Shown piece after piece: positions 1-6,187 of a stretch of DNA of 7,359 nt. A program made the position numbers and the translations under genes. Numbering within the stretch: position 1 is the stretch's first letter; each line of letters opens with the position of its first letter. The notes under the pieces are model-generated. The model saw nothing but the letters and a program-made list of their open reading frames with translations, was not told the origin of the DNA and ran no database searches. The stretch covers positions 1 to 7,359 of the forward strand of contig CALFOA010000380.1 in NCBI GenBank assembly GCA_937919795.1, in the 5' to 3' direction. This DNA comes from an uncultured Neisseria sp. GTDB taxonomy: Bacteria > Pseudomonadota > Gammaproteobacteria > Burkholderiales > Neisseriaceae.

Positions 1-681
1 AGTAATAAACAAGCCATCAAAATTGTAGCACTACGAGATGAGAGAGGAAGCTACAACATTATTAAACTGATAGCGCGCGTACGCACCATTGTAGCACTAC
101 GAGATGAGAGAGGAAGCTACAACCATCATACTCCTCTGTAGGCACAGCCGCCGATTGTAGCACTACGAGATGAGAGAGGAAGCTACAACGTAATCTCATA
201 CTGGGAGCTTGATGAGATAATTGTAGCACTACGAGATGAGAGAGGAAGCTACAACCTTTGGTATAAGTGGCGCAGCGTTTTGATTATTGTAGCACTACGA
301 GATGAGAGAGGAAGCTACAACGTTCACCGGCAGGCTTCTAGCTCACGGTAAATTGTAGCACTACGAGATGAGAGAGGAAGCTACAACAACCGCCACCTGC
401 CGTGCTGCTTTGGAAATATTGTAGCACTACGAGATGAGAGAGGAAGCTACAACTGAAATTATTGTACAGTTTCAAGCCGGGTAATTGTAGCACTACGAGA
501 TGAGAGAGGAAGCTACAACTTGCGACCCGCTGCAGGCATCCATGTCTTTATTGTAGCACTACGAGATGAGAGAGGAAGCTACAACTGGGGTTATCGTTGA
601 TTAATTGCCATTCACATTGTAGCACTACGAGATGAGAGAGGAAGCTACAACTGCTGGCAGAGTCTGGTGCGCCTTAATCAG

Positions 682-690
682 ATTGTAGCA
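682..690 (-). promoter_or_regulatory. In-repeat extended -10 promoter for crRNAs (first of eleven copies)
   Basis: On the minus strand the repeat ends TGCTACAAT, an extended -10 element (TG, one base, then TACAAT). Transcription would start about 7 bases into the adjoining spacer, leaving roughly 23 of its 30 bases in the RNA. This matches the meningococcal system, where each crRNA can be made from a promoter inside its own repeat without processing of a long precursor. The same nine bases open every repeat on the plus strand (22-30, 88-96 and so on every 66). I see no good -35 element, as is common for extended -10 promoters. Confidence 0.75.
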
Positions 691-717
691 CTACGAGATG
701 AGAGAGGAAGCTGTGTA
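682..717 (-). repeat. Degenerate terminal CRISPR repeat
   Basis: The first 31 plus-strand bases (682-712) are identical to the other repeats; the last five are GTGTA instead of ACAAC. In the minus reading direction this is the first repeat of the array, and the changed bases are its 5' end. The promoter-bearing 3' end is intact. A degenerate repeat at the transcription-proximal end agrees with what is described for type II-C arrays, whereas type II-A arrays usually degenerate at the distal end. Five bases of change make the exact outer boundary uncertain. Confidence 0.9.
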
Positions 718-720
718 TAT

Positions 721-757
721 AAATGCCTGTCTGAAAAAAACTTTCAGACAGGCATTT
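721..757. terminator. DUS inverted repeat, probable bidirectional terminator after spoT
   Basis: A perfect 16-bp stem (721-736 with 742-757) encloses a 5-base loop. Each arm holds a full DUS: TGCCTGTCTGAA forward at 724-735 and its complement at 743-754. It lies 36 bases past the spoT stop codon on the minus strand. The stem is followed by TTTATATA on the minus strand and by five T on the plus strand, so it can act either way. Paired DUS commonly serve as terminators in Neisseria. Here it also insulates the CRISPR array from spoT read-through. Confidence 0.85.
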
Positions 758-793
758 TTAATCCAATCAAACAGAGCAAAGTTTAAACCAAAC

Positions 794-2953
794 TCAAACC
801 CTAGTTACCCTGCGTACCGATGAAATGCTGTGCAAGGCATGGATAATGCGGTTGAGTTGGGCGAGGTCTTTGGTTTTGATACGGAATTTGAATTCGATAA
901 AGCCTTCGGTACCGGATTGGCTTTGTGAGGGGGTGTCGACGGCTTCGATATCGGCGCCTTCGCCGGACATGGCTTGTGCCATCGCGGCCAACAGGCCGTG
1001 GCCGTCTTGGGCGGCGACCAATAGGCTGGTACGGTAGCTGGCGTCGCTGTGGATGGCATCCCAGTTGGCATCGAGTTGTTGGTCGGGGTCGCTTTTTAAA
1101 AGGTTGGGGCAGGTGTCGCGGTGGATGATCATGCCCTGATCTTTGATGATGACGGCGCGGATGGCATCGCCCGGTATCGGGTTGCAGCATTGGCCGAGGT
1201 GGACGCGGCCGGTTTCGTTGCCGCTGATTTTAATCGGGCTGAGTTTGACTTCGCCGCCGAAGTGTTCGCCGGCCAAGTTGGCGATGTGCATGGCAACGGA
1301 GGCGGGTAGGGTATGGCCGATGCCGACGCTGTATAACACTTCTTCGAAGCTGGTTTGTTTGTTGTTCAAATCGGCAAGATAAGCTTCTTTTAATTCTTCA
1401 GACAGGAGTACGTCTTTCGGCAGCAGGCTGGATAGGGCTTTTTGCAACAGGTTTTCTCCCAATTCGATGGCGTCCTGCCTGTTCATGGTTTTGATGTAGC
1501 TGCGGATGGCGCTGCGGGCGCGGCTGGAAACGGCGAAGTTGAGCCAAGCGGCATTGGGGCGGGCTTGCTCGGAGGTGATGACTTCGACGGTGTCGCCGGT
1601 TTTTAATTTGGTGCGCAACGGCATCATGGTGTTGTTGATGCGTGCACCAACGGTACGGTGGCCGACATCGGTGTGAACGGCGTAGGCAAAATCAATTGGG
1701 GTGGAACCTTCGGGCAACACCAAAATTTTGCCTTTTGGGGTGAAGATATAAACTTCGCTGGGGAATAAATCGACTTTAACGTGTTCGAGAAACTCGATGG
1801 CATTGGCGCTGCGTGCCTGCAAATCGAGAATACTTTGCAGCCATTTGTTGGTGTTGACGGTGGCTTGGTCGAGTTTGTCGTCGCCGGATTTATATGCCCA
1901 GTGGCTGGCGACGCCGCCTTCGGCGACCGCATCCATATCACGGGTGCGGATTTGTACTTCAATCGGCAAGCCGTAGGGGCCGGTGAGGGTGGTATGCAGG
2001 CTTTGATAGCCGTTACTTTTCGGGATGGCGATGTAATCTTTGATTTTGCCGGGCTTGGGTTTGTAGAGATTGTGCAGTGCACCGAGCGCGGCATAACAGG
2101 CGGGGATGCTGTTCACAATCACGCGGAAGCCGTAAATATCCATGACTTCGGCGAAACGCAGGTTTTTGGCCTGCATTTTTTGATAAATGCTGTACAGATT
2201 TTTTTCGCGGCCTTTGATTTGCGCTTCGATATTGGCGCTGACCAGACGCTGGCTGAAGGCGCTTAATACTTTACCTACCACATCGCGACGGTTGCGGCGA
2301 AACGAATTCATCGCTTTTTGCAAGGTGTTGTAGCGGCCGGGGTGGATATTTTGGAAAGATAAATCTTGCAGTTCGCGAAAGGCGTTGTTCAGGCCGATGC
2401 GGTTGGCAATCGGTGCATAAATTTCCAAGGTTTCCTGTGCGATGCGACGGCGTTTTTCGATGCGCATTGAACCTAGTGTGCGCATATTGTGCAGGCGGTC
2501 GGAAAGTTTAACGATGATGACGCGCACATCGCGGGTCATCGCTAAAATCAGTTTGCGGAAACTTTCGGCCTGATGTTCGGCCTGGTCGTTGTATTCGAGT
2601 TTTTCCAGTTTGGAGAGGCCATCTACCATATCGGCAATGGTTTCGCCAAACTCGGCGGCCAACTCGACTTTGCTGGTGCCGGTGTCTTCCAGTACATCGT
2701 GCATCAGGCCGGCGCTGAGGGTTTGGATATCCATGTGCCATTTGGCGAGCTCGGTGGTCACCGCAATGGGGTGGGTGATGTAGGGTTCGCCGCTTTTGCG
2801 GGTTTGACCGTCGTGCGCATGAAAAGCATAGGCGCACGCTTTTTCCAACTGGGCGAGTTCTTCCTCGTTCAGATAGGAAGCCGTAATAAACAGCAGCGTG
2901 CGGGCTTCTGCGGTTAACGGATCATAAGGTGCGGTAGGCTGTGGCGCAGGCAT
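794..2953 (-). CDS. spoT: Bifunctional (p)ppGpp synthetase/hydrolase SpoT
   Basis: A 719-residue RelA/SpoT-family enzyme that makes and degrades the stringent-response alarmone (p)ppGpp in the cytoplasm. The N-terminal HD hydrolase domain is intact, with H61 and the metal-binding HD at 85-86 in LMHDVLEDT. The synthetase domain has YGFRVIV (274-280), a GKIKDYIAIPKSNGYQSLHT block (302-321) and EVQIRT (332-337). A TGS domain covers about 397-458, a conserved Cys-Cys motif (QCCNPIPGD, 588-596) follows, and an ACT domain spans about 640-719. The intact HD site and basic K-I-K-D motif (RXKD type, not the EXDD of monofunctional RelA) indicate SpoT. It is last in the gmk-rpoZ-spoT operon, starting 8 bases after the rpoZ stop. 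The ATG has no clear Shine-Dalgarno sequence (GCACCTCC precedes it), so translation is probably coupled to rpoZ. Confidence 0.96.
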   Translation of the reverse strand: MPAPQPTAPYDPLTAEARTLLFITASYLNEEELAQLEKACAYAFHAHDGQTRKSGEPYITHPIAVTTELAKWHMDIQTLSAGLMHDVLEDTGTSKVELAAEFGETIADMVDGLSKLEKLEYNDQAEHQAESFRKLILAMTRDVRVIIVKLSDRLHNMRTLGSMRIEKRRRIAQETLEIYAPIANRIGLNNAFRELQDLSFQNIHPGRYNTLQKAMNSFRRNRRDVVGKVLSAFSQRLVSANIEAQIKGREKNLYSIYQKMQAKNLRFAEVMDIYGFRVIVNSIPACYAALGALHNLYKPKPGKIKDYIAIPKSNGYQSLHTTLTGPYGLPIEVQIRTRDMDAVAEGGVASHWAYKSGDDKLDQATVNTNKWLQSILDLQARSANAIEFLEHVKVDLFPSEVYIFTPKGKILVLPEGSTPIDFAYAVHTDVGHRTVGARINNTMMPLRTKLKTGDTVEVITSEQARPNAAWLNFAVSSRARSAIRSYIKTMNRQDAIELGENLLQKALSSLLPKDVLLSEELKEAYLADLNNKQTSFEEVLYSVGIGHTLPASVAMHIANLAGEHFGGEVKLSPIKISGNETGRVHLGQCCNPIPGDAIRAVIIKDQGMIIHRDTCPNLLKSDPDQQLDANWDAIHSDASYRTSLLVAAQDGHGLLAAMAQAMSGEGADIEAVDTPSQSQSGTEGFIEFKFRIKTKDLAQLNRIIHALHSISSVRRVTRV

Positions 2954-2961
2954 GGAGGTGC

Positions 2962-3168
2962 TTATTTATTGCGCTTGAGGATTTCAGCGGTAATTTGGCC
3001 GGCAGCAATTTCGCGCAGCGCGGTAACGGTGGGCTTGTTGTTGCGGACATCGTCCACTAAAGGAGAAGTGCCGTTTTCAAGCTGGCGCGCGCGACGGGCG
3101 GCGGTTAAGGTAAGGTCGAAGTGGTTAGGGATCTTGCTGACGCAATCTTCTACGGTGATACGTGCCAT
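2962..3168 (-). CDS. rpoZ: RNA polymerase omega subunit
   Basis: A 68-residue protein beginning [19 protein letters not shown], with the omega signatures [14 protein letters not shown] (17-30) and [14 protein letters not shown] (46-59). Omega wraps the C-terminal region of the beta-prime subunit and aids RNA polymerase assembly; in enterobacteria it also forms part of a (p)ppGpp binding site. The protein is shorter than the 91-residue E. coli subunit because it lacks the nonconserved acidic C-terminal tail. It sits between gmk (63-base gap) and spoT (8-base gap), the conserved proteobacterial order. The sequence before the ATG holds only a weak purine stretch (AGAAAG). No terminator is seen in the gap to gmk, so co-transcription is likely. 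Confidence 0.97.
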   Translation of the reverse strand: MARITVEDCVSKIPNHFDLTLTAARRARQLENGTSPLVDDVRNNKPTVTALREIAAGQITAEILKRNK

Positions 3169-3198
3169 GTGGGTTGTCTTTCTGGTTGAATAGATAGA

Positions 3199-3225
3199 AA
3201 TATATAAATAGAGTGTTATTGTCGC
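3199..3225 (-). promoter_or_regulatory. Possible weak internal promoter before rpoZ
   Basis: The AT-rich gap between gmk and rpoZ contains, on the minus strand, GCGACA (3225-3220, 4 of 6 matches to a -35 box) and TATATT (3204-3199, 5 of 6 to a -10 box). They are 15 bases apart, shorter than the ideal 17. If used, it would let rpoZ-spoT be transcribed apart from gmk. The short spacing and AT-rich background make a chance match quite possible. Confidence 0.2.
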
Positions 3226-3231
3226 TGCTTT

Positions 3232-3849
3232 TTAAGAATTTTCCAACAGGTTTTCGATAAAACGCTGTTGCTGCGGTTGAGTCAGTCGATGAGATTTGAT
3301 GATGTGCACTAAATCCATCTCGGCTTGCACCAAGTCGTCGTTCACCACCACATAGTCAAACAGCAGGGATTGTTCGATTTCGCTGCGTGCTTTATTGAGG
3401 CGTTTTTCGATGACTTCGGGTTCATCGGTACCTCGGCCGTGTAAACGCTCGGCCAAAACTTGGAAAGAGGGCGGCAGAATAAAAATGCCGACTGCTTCCG
3501 GTAGGTTACGGCGCACTTGTTGAGCACCTTGTACATCGATTTCCAAAATCACATCAAAACCGCTGTCTTGCAGCATTTTCACGCCTTCGATGCTGGTGCC
3601 GTAGTAATTGCCGTATACCATGGCGTATTCCAGAAAGGCACCTTCGCTAATCAGTTGCTCGAATTTGGTCGGGTCGATGAAGTGATAATGCTGGCCGGGT
3701 ATTTCACCGCCGCGCGGGGCACGGGTGGTATGAGAAACGGAAACCCGGATTTCAGGATGATTGGCAATCACGCGGGAAACCAGCGTGGTCTTACCGGTGC
3801 CGGAAGCGGCTGAAATAATGAAGATACTGCCTGGTTTGGTGGTTTTCAT
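3232..3849 (-). CDS. gmk: Guanylate kinase
   Basis: A 205-residue enzyme (E. coli: 207) that phosphorylates GMP and dGMP with ATP to give GDP and dGDP, an essential step in purine nucleotide synthesis and salvage. The P-loop is ASGTGKTT (15-22). The GMP-binding region follows: SVSHTTRAPRGGE (37-49), the HYHFI segment (54-58) and NYYGTS (81-86). ILEIDVQGAQQVR (101-113) and the arginine-bearing LHGRGTDEPEVIEKRL (136-151) complete the fold. I chose the ATG at 3849 because it gives the family's normal N-terminus (MKTTKPGSIFIISAASG). The in-frame TTG at 3909 would overlap the -35 box of the gene's own promoter. The Shine-Dalgarno sequence is weak. It is the first gene of gmk-rpoZ-spoT. (p)ppGpp inhibits guanylate kinase in some bacteria, which would place a target beside its regulator, but that is not established here. 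Confidence 0.96.
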   Translation of the reverse strand: MKTTKPGSIFIISAASGTGKTTLVSRVIANHPEIRVSVSHTTRAPRGGEIPGQHYHFIDPTKFEQLISEGAFLEYAMVYGNYYGTSIEGVKMLQDSGFDVILEIDVQGAQQVRRNLPEAVGIFILPPSFQVLAERLHGRGTDEPEVIEKRLNKARSEIEQSLLFDYVVVNDDLVQAEMDLVHIIKSHRLTQPQQQRFIENLLENS

Positions 3850-3879
3850 GGGAGTCGCGCCGGTAGGAAAATACAAAGA

Positions 3880-3909
3880 ATTATACCGTATAGAGACAAG
3901 TGGCGACAA
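3880..3909 (-). promoter_or_regulatory. Sigma-70 promoter of the gmk-rpoZ-spoT operon
   Basis: On the minus strand TTGTCG (3909-3904, 4 of 6 to the -35 consensus) is separated by 18 bases from a perfect TATAAT (3885-3880). Transcription would start near 3873, giving a leader of about 24 bases before the gmk ATG at 3849. This is the best-formed promoter in the window and is placed correctly for the operon. Confidence 0.75.
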
Positions 3910-3937
3910 TTAAAAACGGGCGGTACGGCGGTATTAG

Positions 3938-3979
3938 AGCTTGTTTGAAAAAGGGGATGGCTTTTCTTTCAGACAGGCA
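3938..3979. repeat. DUS paired with a decayed partner
   Basis: An exact DUS lies on the minus strand at 3968-3979. Upstream, 3938-3949 (AGCTTGTTTGAA) matches the same word in 9 of 12 positions in the opposite orientation. Together they form a 12-bp stem (3939-3950 with 3967-3978) around a 16-base loop, with two G-U pairs in plus-strand RNA. By my promoter placements it lies in neither the gmk nor the apt transcript, so a terminator role is doubtful. It sits between two divergent promoters. Confidence 0.75.
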
Positions 3980-4000
3980 TACATCAGCCTAGGCGAATTT

Positions 4001-4009
4001 TGTTACAAT
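4001..4009 (+). promoter_or_regulatory. Extended -10 promoter of apt
   Basis: TGTTACAAT at 4001-4009 is TG, one base, then TACAAT: an extended -10 element of the same form as in the CRISPR repeats (TGCTACAAT). No good -35 box lies 16-18 bases upstream. Transcription would start near 4016, leaving a leader of about 27 bases that contains the apt ribosome binding site. Confidence 0.55.
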
Positions 4010-4042
4010 AAGCGAAAACTTGATTATTACGAGGATAAATCT

Positions 4043-4621
4043 ATGATGCTGACCCATCCGGATGTAATGGGCGTGGAAAACTTGGCGGCAAAAATCCGCA
4101 AAGTCCCCCATTGGCCGAAAGAAGGTATTTTGTTTCACGACATTACGCCGGTTTTGCAAAGCCCCCAGTATTTCCGCCTGTTGGTGGATTTGTTGGTTTA
4201 CCGTTATATGAACCAGAAAATCGATGTGGTCGCCGGCTTGGATGCGCGCGGTTTTATCATCGGCGCCGCGCTGGCTTATCAATTGAACGTGGGTTTTGTG
4301 CCCATCCGTAAAAAAGGCAAGCTGCCGTTTGAAACGCTGTCGCAAAGCTACGCGCTGGAATACGGCGAGGCAACGGTGGAGATCCATACCGATGCGGTGC
4401 AAAAAGGCGCGCGGGTGTTGTTGGTGGACGATTTGGTGGCTACCGGCGGTACCATGCAGGCGGGTTTTGAGTTGATCCGCAAACTGGGCGGCGACATTGT
4501 TGAAGCGGCGGCGATTTTGGAATTTACCGATTTGCCGGGCGGCGAACGCATCCGTGAAAAAGGGGTGCCGCTGTTTACGCTGTATCAGAATTCGGGTTCG
4601 GTTGAGGCTTACGAGATTTGA
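4043..4621 (+). CDS. apt: Adenine phosphoribosyltransferase
   Basis: A 192-residue type I phosphoribosyltransferase (E. coli: 183) that converts adenine and PRPP to AMP and pyrophosphate, salvaging adenine in the cytoplasm. The PRPP-binding motif is [13 protein letters not shown] (125-137). Also typical are [18 protein letters not shown] (21-38), [10 protein letters not shown] (65-74), the flexible-loop segment PIRKKGKLP (87-95) and [15 protein letters not shown] (105-119). I chose the ATG at 4043 because GAGGA (4031-4035) lies 7 bases before it; the adjacent ATG at 4046 is a near alternative. The frame stays open upstream to a TTG at 3941, but that would run through the DUS hairpin and the predicted promoter. 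It is divergent from gmk and convergent with rarA, and appears monocistronic. Confidence 0.96.
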   Translation: MMLTHPDVMGVENLAAKIRKVPHWPKEGILFHDITPVLQSPQYFRLLVDLLVYRYMNQKIDVVAGLDARGFIIGAALAYQLNVGFVPIRKKGKLPFETLSQSYALEYGEATVEIHTDAVQKGARVLLVDDLVATGGTMQAGFELIRKLGGDIVEAAAILEFTDLPGGERIREKGVPLFTLYQNSGSVEAYEI

Positions 4622-4635
4622 AATAGGTAAATACT

Positions 4636-4678
4636 AAAAACGGGCTGATGGTGTTTTAGGCACCATCAGCTCGTTTTT
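4636..4678. terminator. Bidirectional rho-independent terminator between apt and rarA
   Basis: The stem ACGGGCTGATGGTG (4640-4653) pairs with CACCATCAGCTCGT (4661-4674) over 14 bp with one G-U pair, around a 7-base loop. Flanking A and T runs (4636-4640 and 4674-4678) extend it and supply a U tract on either strand. It lies 15 bases past the apt stop and 63 bases past the rarA stop, so it can end both convergent transcripts. Unlike the hairpin after spoT, it contains no DUS. Confidence 0.9.
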
Positions 4679-4705
4679 GTGTGGTTTGCCCGATTGCATT
4701 GGTTT

Positions 4706-4717
4706 TTCAGACAGGCA
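4706..4717 (-). other. DNA uptake sequence, single copy
   Basis: An exact TGCCTGTCTGAA on the minus strand, between the apt/rarA terminator and the rarA stop codon, with no inverted partner nearby. DUS are bound by the minor pilin ComP during transformation in Neisseria and favour uptake of related DNA. Confidence 0.9.
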
Positions 4718-4740
4718 TATTGAGCGGCAGACGTTCGCGG

Positions 4741-6045
4741 TTATTCTTCTGCCGCATCATCCAATTGCTTTAACCAAGCCAATTTTTCGCCGATTTTGAT
4801 TTCCAGCCCGCGCGGTACCGGTTGGTAAAACTCGGGTTCGGCCAAGCCGTCGGGCATATAGCTTTCACCGGCGGCGTAGGCGTTCGGTTCGTCGTGGGCG
4901 TAGCGGTATTCGCGGCCGTAGCCTAATTCTTTCATGAGCTTGGTGGGGGCGTTGCGCAGGTGGACGGGTACTTCGTCGCTGGCGTTGTGTTTCACAAAAT
5001 CGCGCATTTGGTTGTAGGCCATGTAACCGGCGTTGGATTTGGCGGCAGAGGCCAAATAAAGTACGGCTTGCGCCAATGCCAACTCGCCTTCGGGTGAACC
5101 CAAACGTTCGTAAGTGGCGGCAGCTTCGTTGGCCATCTGCATGGCGCGCGGGTCGGCTAGGCCGATGTCTTCCCAGGCCATGCGGATGATGCGACGGGCG
5201 AGGTAGCGCGGGTCGGCACCGCCGTCGAGCATACGGCAAAACCAATACAGCGCGGCGTTGGGGTGGGAGCCGCGTACGGATTTGTGCAGGGCGGAAATTT
5301 GGTTGTAGAAACTTTCGCCGCCTTTATCGAAACGGCGGATTTGTGCGCCGAGGCTGTCGGCCAGAAATGCGGCCGTTAAGGTTTTCAGGCCGCGGGTTTC
5401 GGCAGCGCGCAGTAATTGTTCCAATAAATTCAGCATTCTGCGGCCGTCGCCGTCGGCGGTGTTGCACAATAATTCGCGCGCGTCGTCGTCAATTTTAAAG
5501 TCGGTGTATTCGGGCAAGGCCAATACTTTGTTGATCAGCGCCTGCATATCGGCTTCGTTCAGCGATTGCAACACATAAACTTGGGCGCGGCTGAGTAGGG
5601 CGGGATTGACTTCAAACGAGGGGTTTTCGGTGGTGGCGCCGATAAAGGTGAGCAAGCCGCTTTCTACATGGGGTAGAAAAGCGTCTTGCTGGGCTTTGTT
5701 GAAGCGGTGTACTTCATCGACAAACAAAATGGTGGCGCGACCTTGTTGCAGCGCGATTTCGGCTTTGTCGATGGCTTCGCGGATGTCTTTTACGCCGGAA
5801 AAGACGGCGGAAACGGGGAGAAATTGGGCGTTGAAACTTTGCGCCAGAATCCGTGCCAAGGTGGTTTTGCCCACCCCCGGCGGCCCCCACAGCAACATGG
5901 AGTGCGGTTTGCCGCCTTCCAGCGCCACCCGCAGCGGTTTGCCTGCGCCGATTAAATGCTGCTGGCCGATCACTTCGTCTAAGTTTTTCGGGCGCAGGCG
6001 TTCGGCGAGCGGGGCGTCGGGCTGGCGGGCAAACAGGTCGGACAT
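4741..6045 (-). CDS. rarA: Replication-associated recombination protein A (AAA+ ATPase)
   Basis: A 434-residue RarA/MgsA/WHIP-family ATPase (E. coli: 447), related to clamp-loader subunits and RuvB. It acts at stalled replication forks and binds single-strand DNA binding protein. The N-terminal AAA+ module has the Walker A motif GPPGVGKT (54-61), Walker B ILFVDEVHRF (106-115), sensor 1 GATTENP (136-142) and a Ser-Arg (152-153) at the usual arginine-finger position. The C-terminal half is the family's tetramerization region, with HPNAALYWFCRMLDGGADPR (261-280) and RIIRMAWEDIGLADPRA (285-301) typical of the family. The ATG at 6045 gives the expected N-terminus, MSDLFARQPDAPLAERLRP; a weak GAGAAAG lies upstream. 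It is alone in its transcription unit, convergent with apt. Confidence 0.95.
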   Translation of the reverse strand: MSDLFARQPDAPLAERLRPKNLDEVIGQQHLIGAGKPLRVALEGGKPHSMLLWGPPGVGKTTLARILAQSFNAQFLPVSAVFSGVKDIREAIDKAEIALQQGRATILFVDEVHRFNKAQQDAFLPHVESGLLTFIGATTENPSFEVNPALLSRAQVYVLQSLNEADMQALINKVLALPEYTDFKIDDDARELLCNTADGDGRRMLNLLEQLLRAAETRGLKTLTAAFLADSLGAQIRRFDKGGESFYNQISALHKSVRGSHPNAALYWFCRMLDGGADPRYLARRIIRMAWEDIGLADPRAMQMANEAAATYERLGSPEGELALAQAVLYLASAAKSNAGYMAYNQMRDFVKHNASDEVPVHLRNAPTKLMKELGYGREYRYAHDEPNAYAAGESYMPDGLAEPEFYQPVPRGLEIKIGEKLAWLKQLDDAAEE

Positions 6046-6065
6046 GGCGGTTGCTTTCTCGGTTT

Positions 6066-6077
6066 TTCAGACAGGCA
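6066..6077 (-). other. DNA uptake sequence in the rarA leader
   Basis: An exact, unpaired TGCCTGTCTGAA on the minus strand, 21-32 bases before the rarA start codon. If the -10 box at 6089-6094 is used, this DUS is transcribed in the untranslated leader of rarA. Confidence 0.9.
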
Positions 6078-6088
6078 TTTGAGTGCTT

Positions 6089-6094
6089 ATTATA
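6089..6094 (-). promoter_or_regulatory. Candidate -10 element for rarA
   Basis: A perfect TATAAT on the minus strand, 43 bases before the rarA ATG. No convincing -35 box lies 15-18 bases upstream and there is no TG extension. The position is right for the gene, but the call rests on six bases. Confidence 0.4.
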
Positions 6095-6154
6095 TCGTGT
6101 ATTGAACGCGAAACGATATGCAGTAGAAATAGTGTCGGCGGTGCTCTGATGTTG

Positions 6155-6160
6155 TACAAT
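6155..6160 (+). promoter_or_regulatory. Candidate -10 element for the acetyltransferase
   Basis: TACAAT at 6155-6160, inside GTTGTACAATAG, lies 27 bases before the chosen start codon. The best -35 candidate at 17 bases is GTGTCG (3 of 6). The context resembles the apt element (TTGTTACAATAAG), which adds some support. Weak call. Confidence 0.35.
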
Positions 6161-6187
6161 AGCCGTTTTTTAGCGGGAGATGCGGTG

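Larger units (their letters stand above)
1..717 (-). CRISPR. Type II-C-like CRISPR array, one end; continues beyond the left edge
   Basis: Ten identical 36-base repeats start at 22, 88, 154, 220, 286, 352, 418, 484, 550 and 616, and a degenerate eleventh covers 682-717. The period is exactly 66, so all ten complete spacers are 30 bases (58-87, 124-153, 190-219, 256-285, 322-351, 388-417, 454-483, 520-549, 586-615, 652-681). Bases 1-21 are a cut-off spacer. Read on the minus strand the repeat begins GTTGTAGCTTCC and ends GTAGTGCTACAAT, closely resembling, from memory, the 36-base repeat of the meningococcal Cas9 (type II-C) system. Its ends are near-complementary over 8 bases. The minus orientation rests on this resemblance and on the promoter at the repeat end. 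No cas gene or tracrRNA anti-repeat is present in the window. The type assignment is by repeat similarity only. Confidence 0.97.

Noticed and set aside
454..483. A TACAAT box inside one spacer (minus strand, TGTACAATAA) as an extra promoter
   Set aside because: The TG is not correctly spaced, there is no -35 box, and single -10-like words are frequent by chance.
712..793. A tracrRNA or leader promoter between the array and spoT
   Set aside because: No anti-repeat to the CRISPR repeat and no promoter were found; the stretch holds only the DUS hairpin and an AT-rich tail including GTTTAAAC.
1397..1408. A DUS-like word inside spoT (complement CTCCTGTCTGAA)
   Set aside because: It matches only 10 of 12 positions, lies in conserved coding sequence and may be chance; not counted among the exact copies.
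801..2917. Many open frames of 60-160 codons overlapping spoT, and similar ones over gmk, apt, rarA and the lipoprotein gene
   Set aside because: They are Arg-, Pro- or Ser-rich shadows of well-identified genes, without ribosome binding sites or recognisable domains.
3850..3909. A 20-residue N-terminal extension of guanylate kinase from a TTG at 3909
   Set aside because: It would overlap the TATAAT and -35 boxes and resembles nothing in the family; the ATG at 3849 gives the normal length.
3941..4042. A 34-residue N-terminal extension of Apt from a TTG at 3941
   Set aside because: It runs through the DUS hairpin and the predicted promoter, while the ATG at 4043 has a good ribosome binding site.
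6083..6187. A 35-residue N-terminal extension of the acetyltransferase from a GTG at 6083
   Set aside because: It covers the promoter region, matches no family sequence and ignores the GGGAG before 6188.
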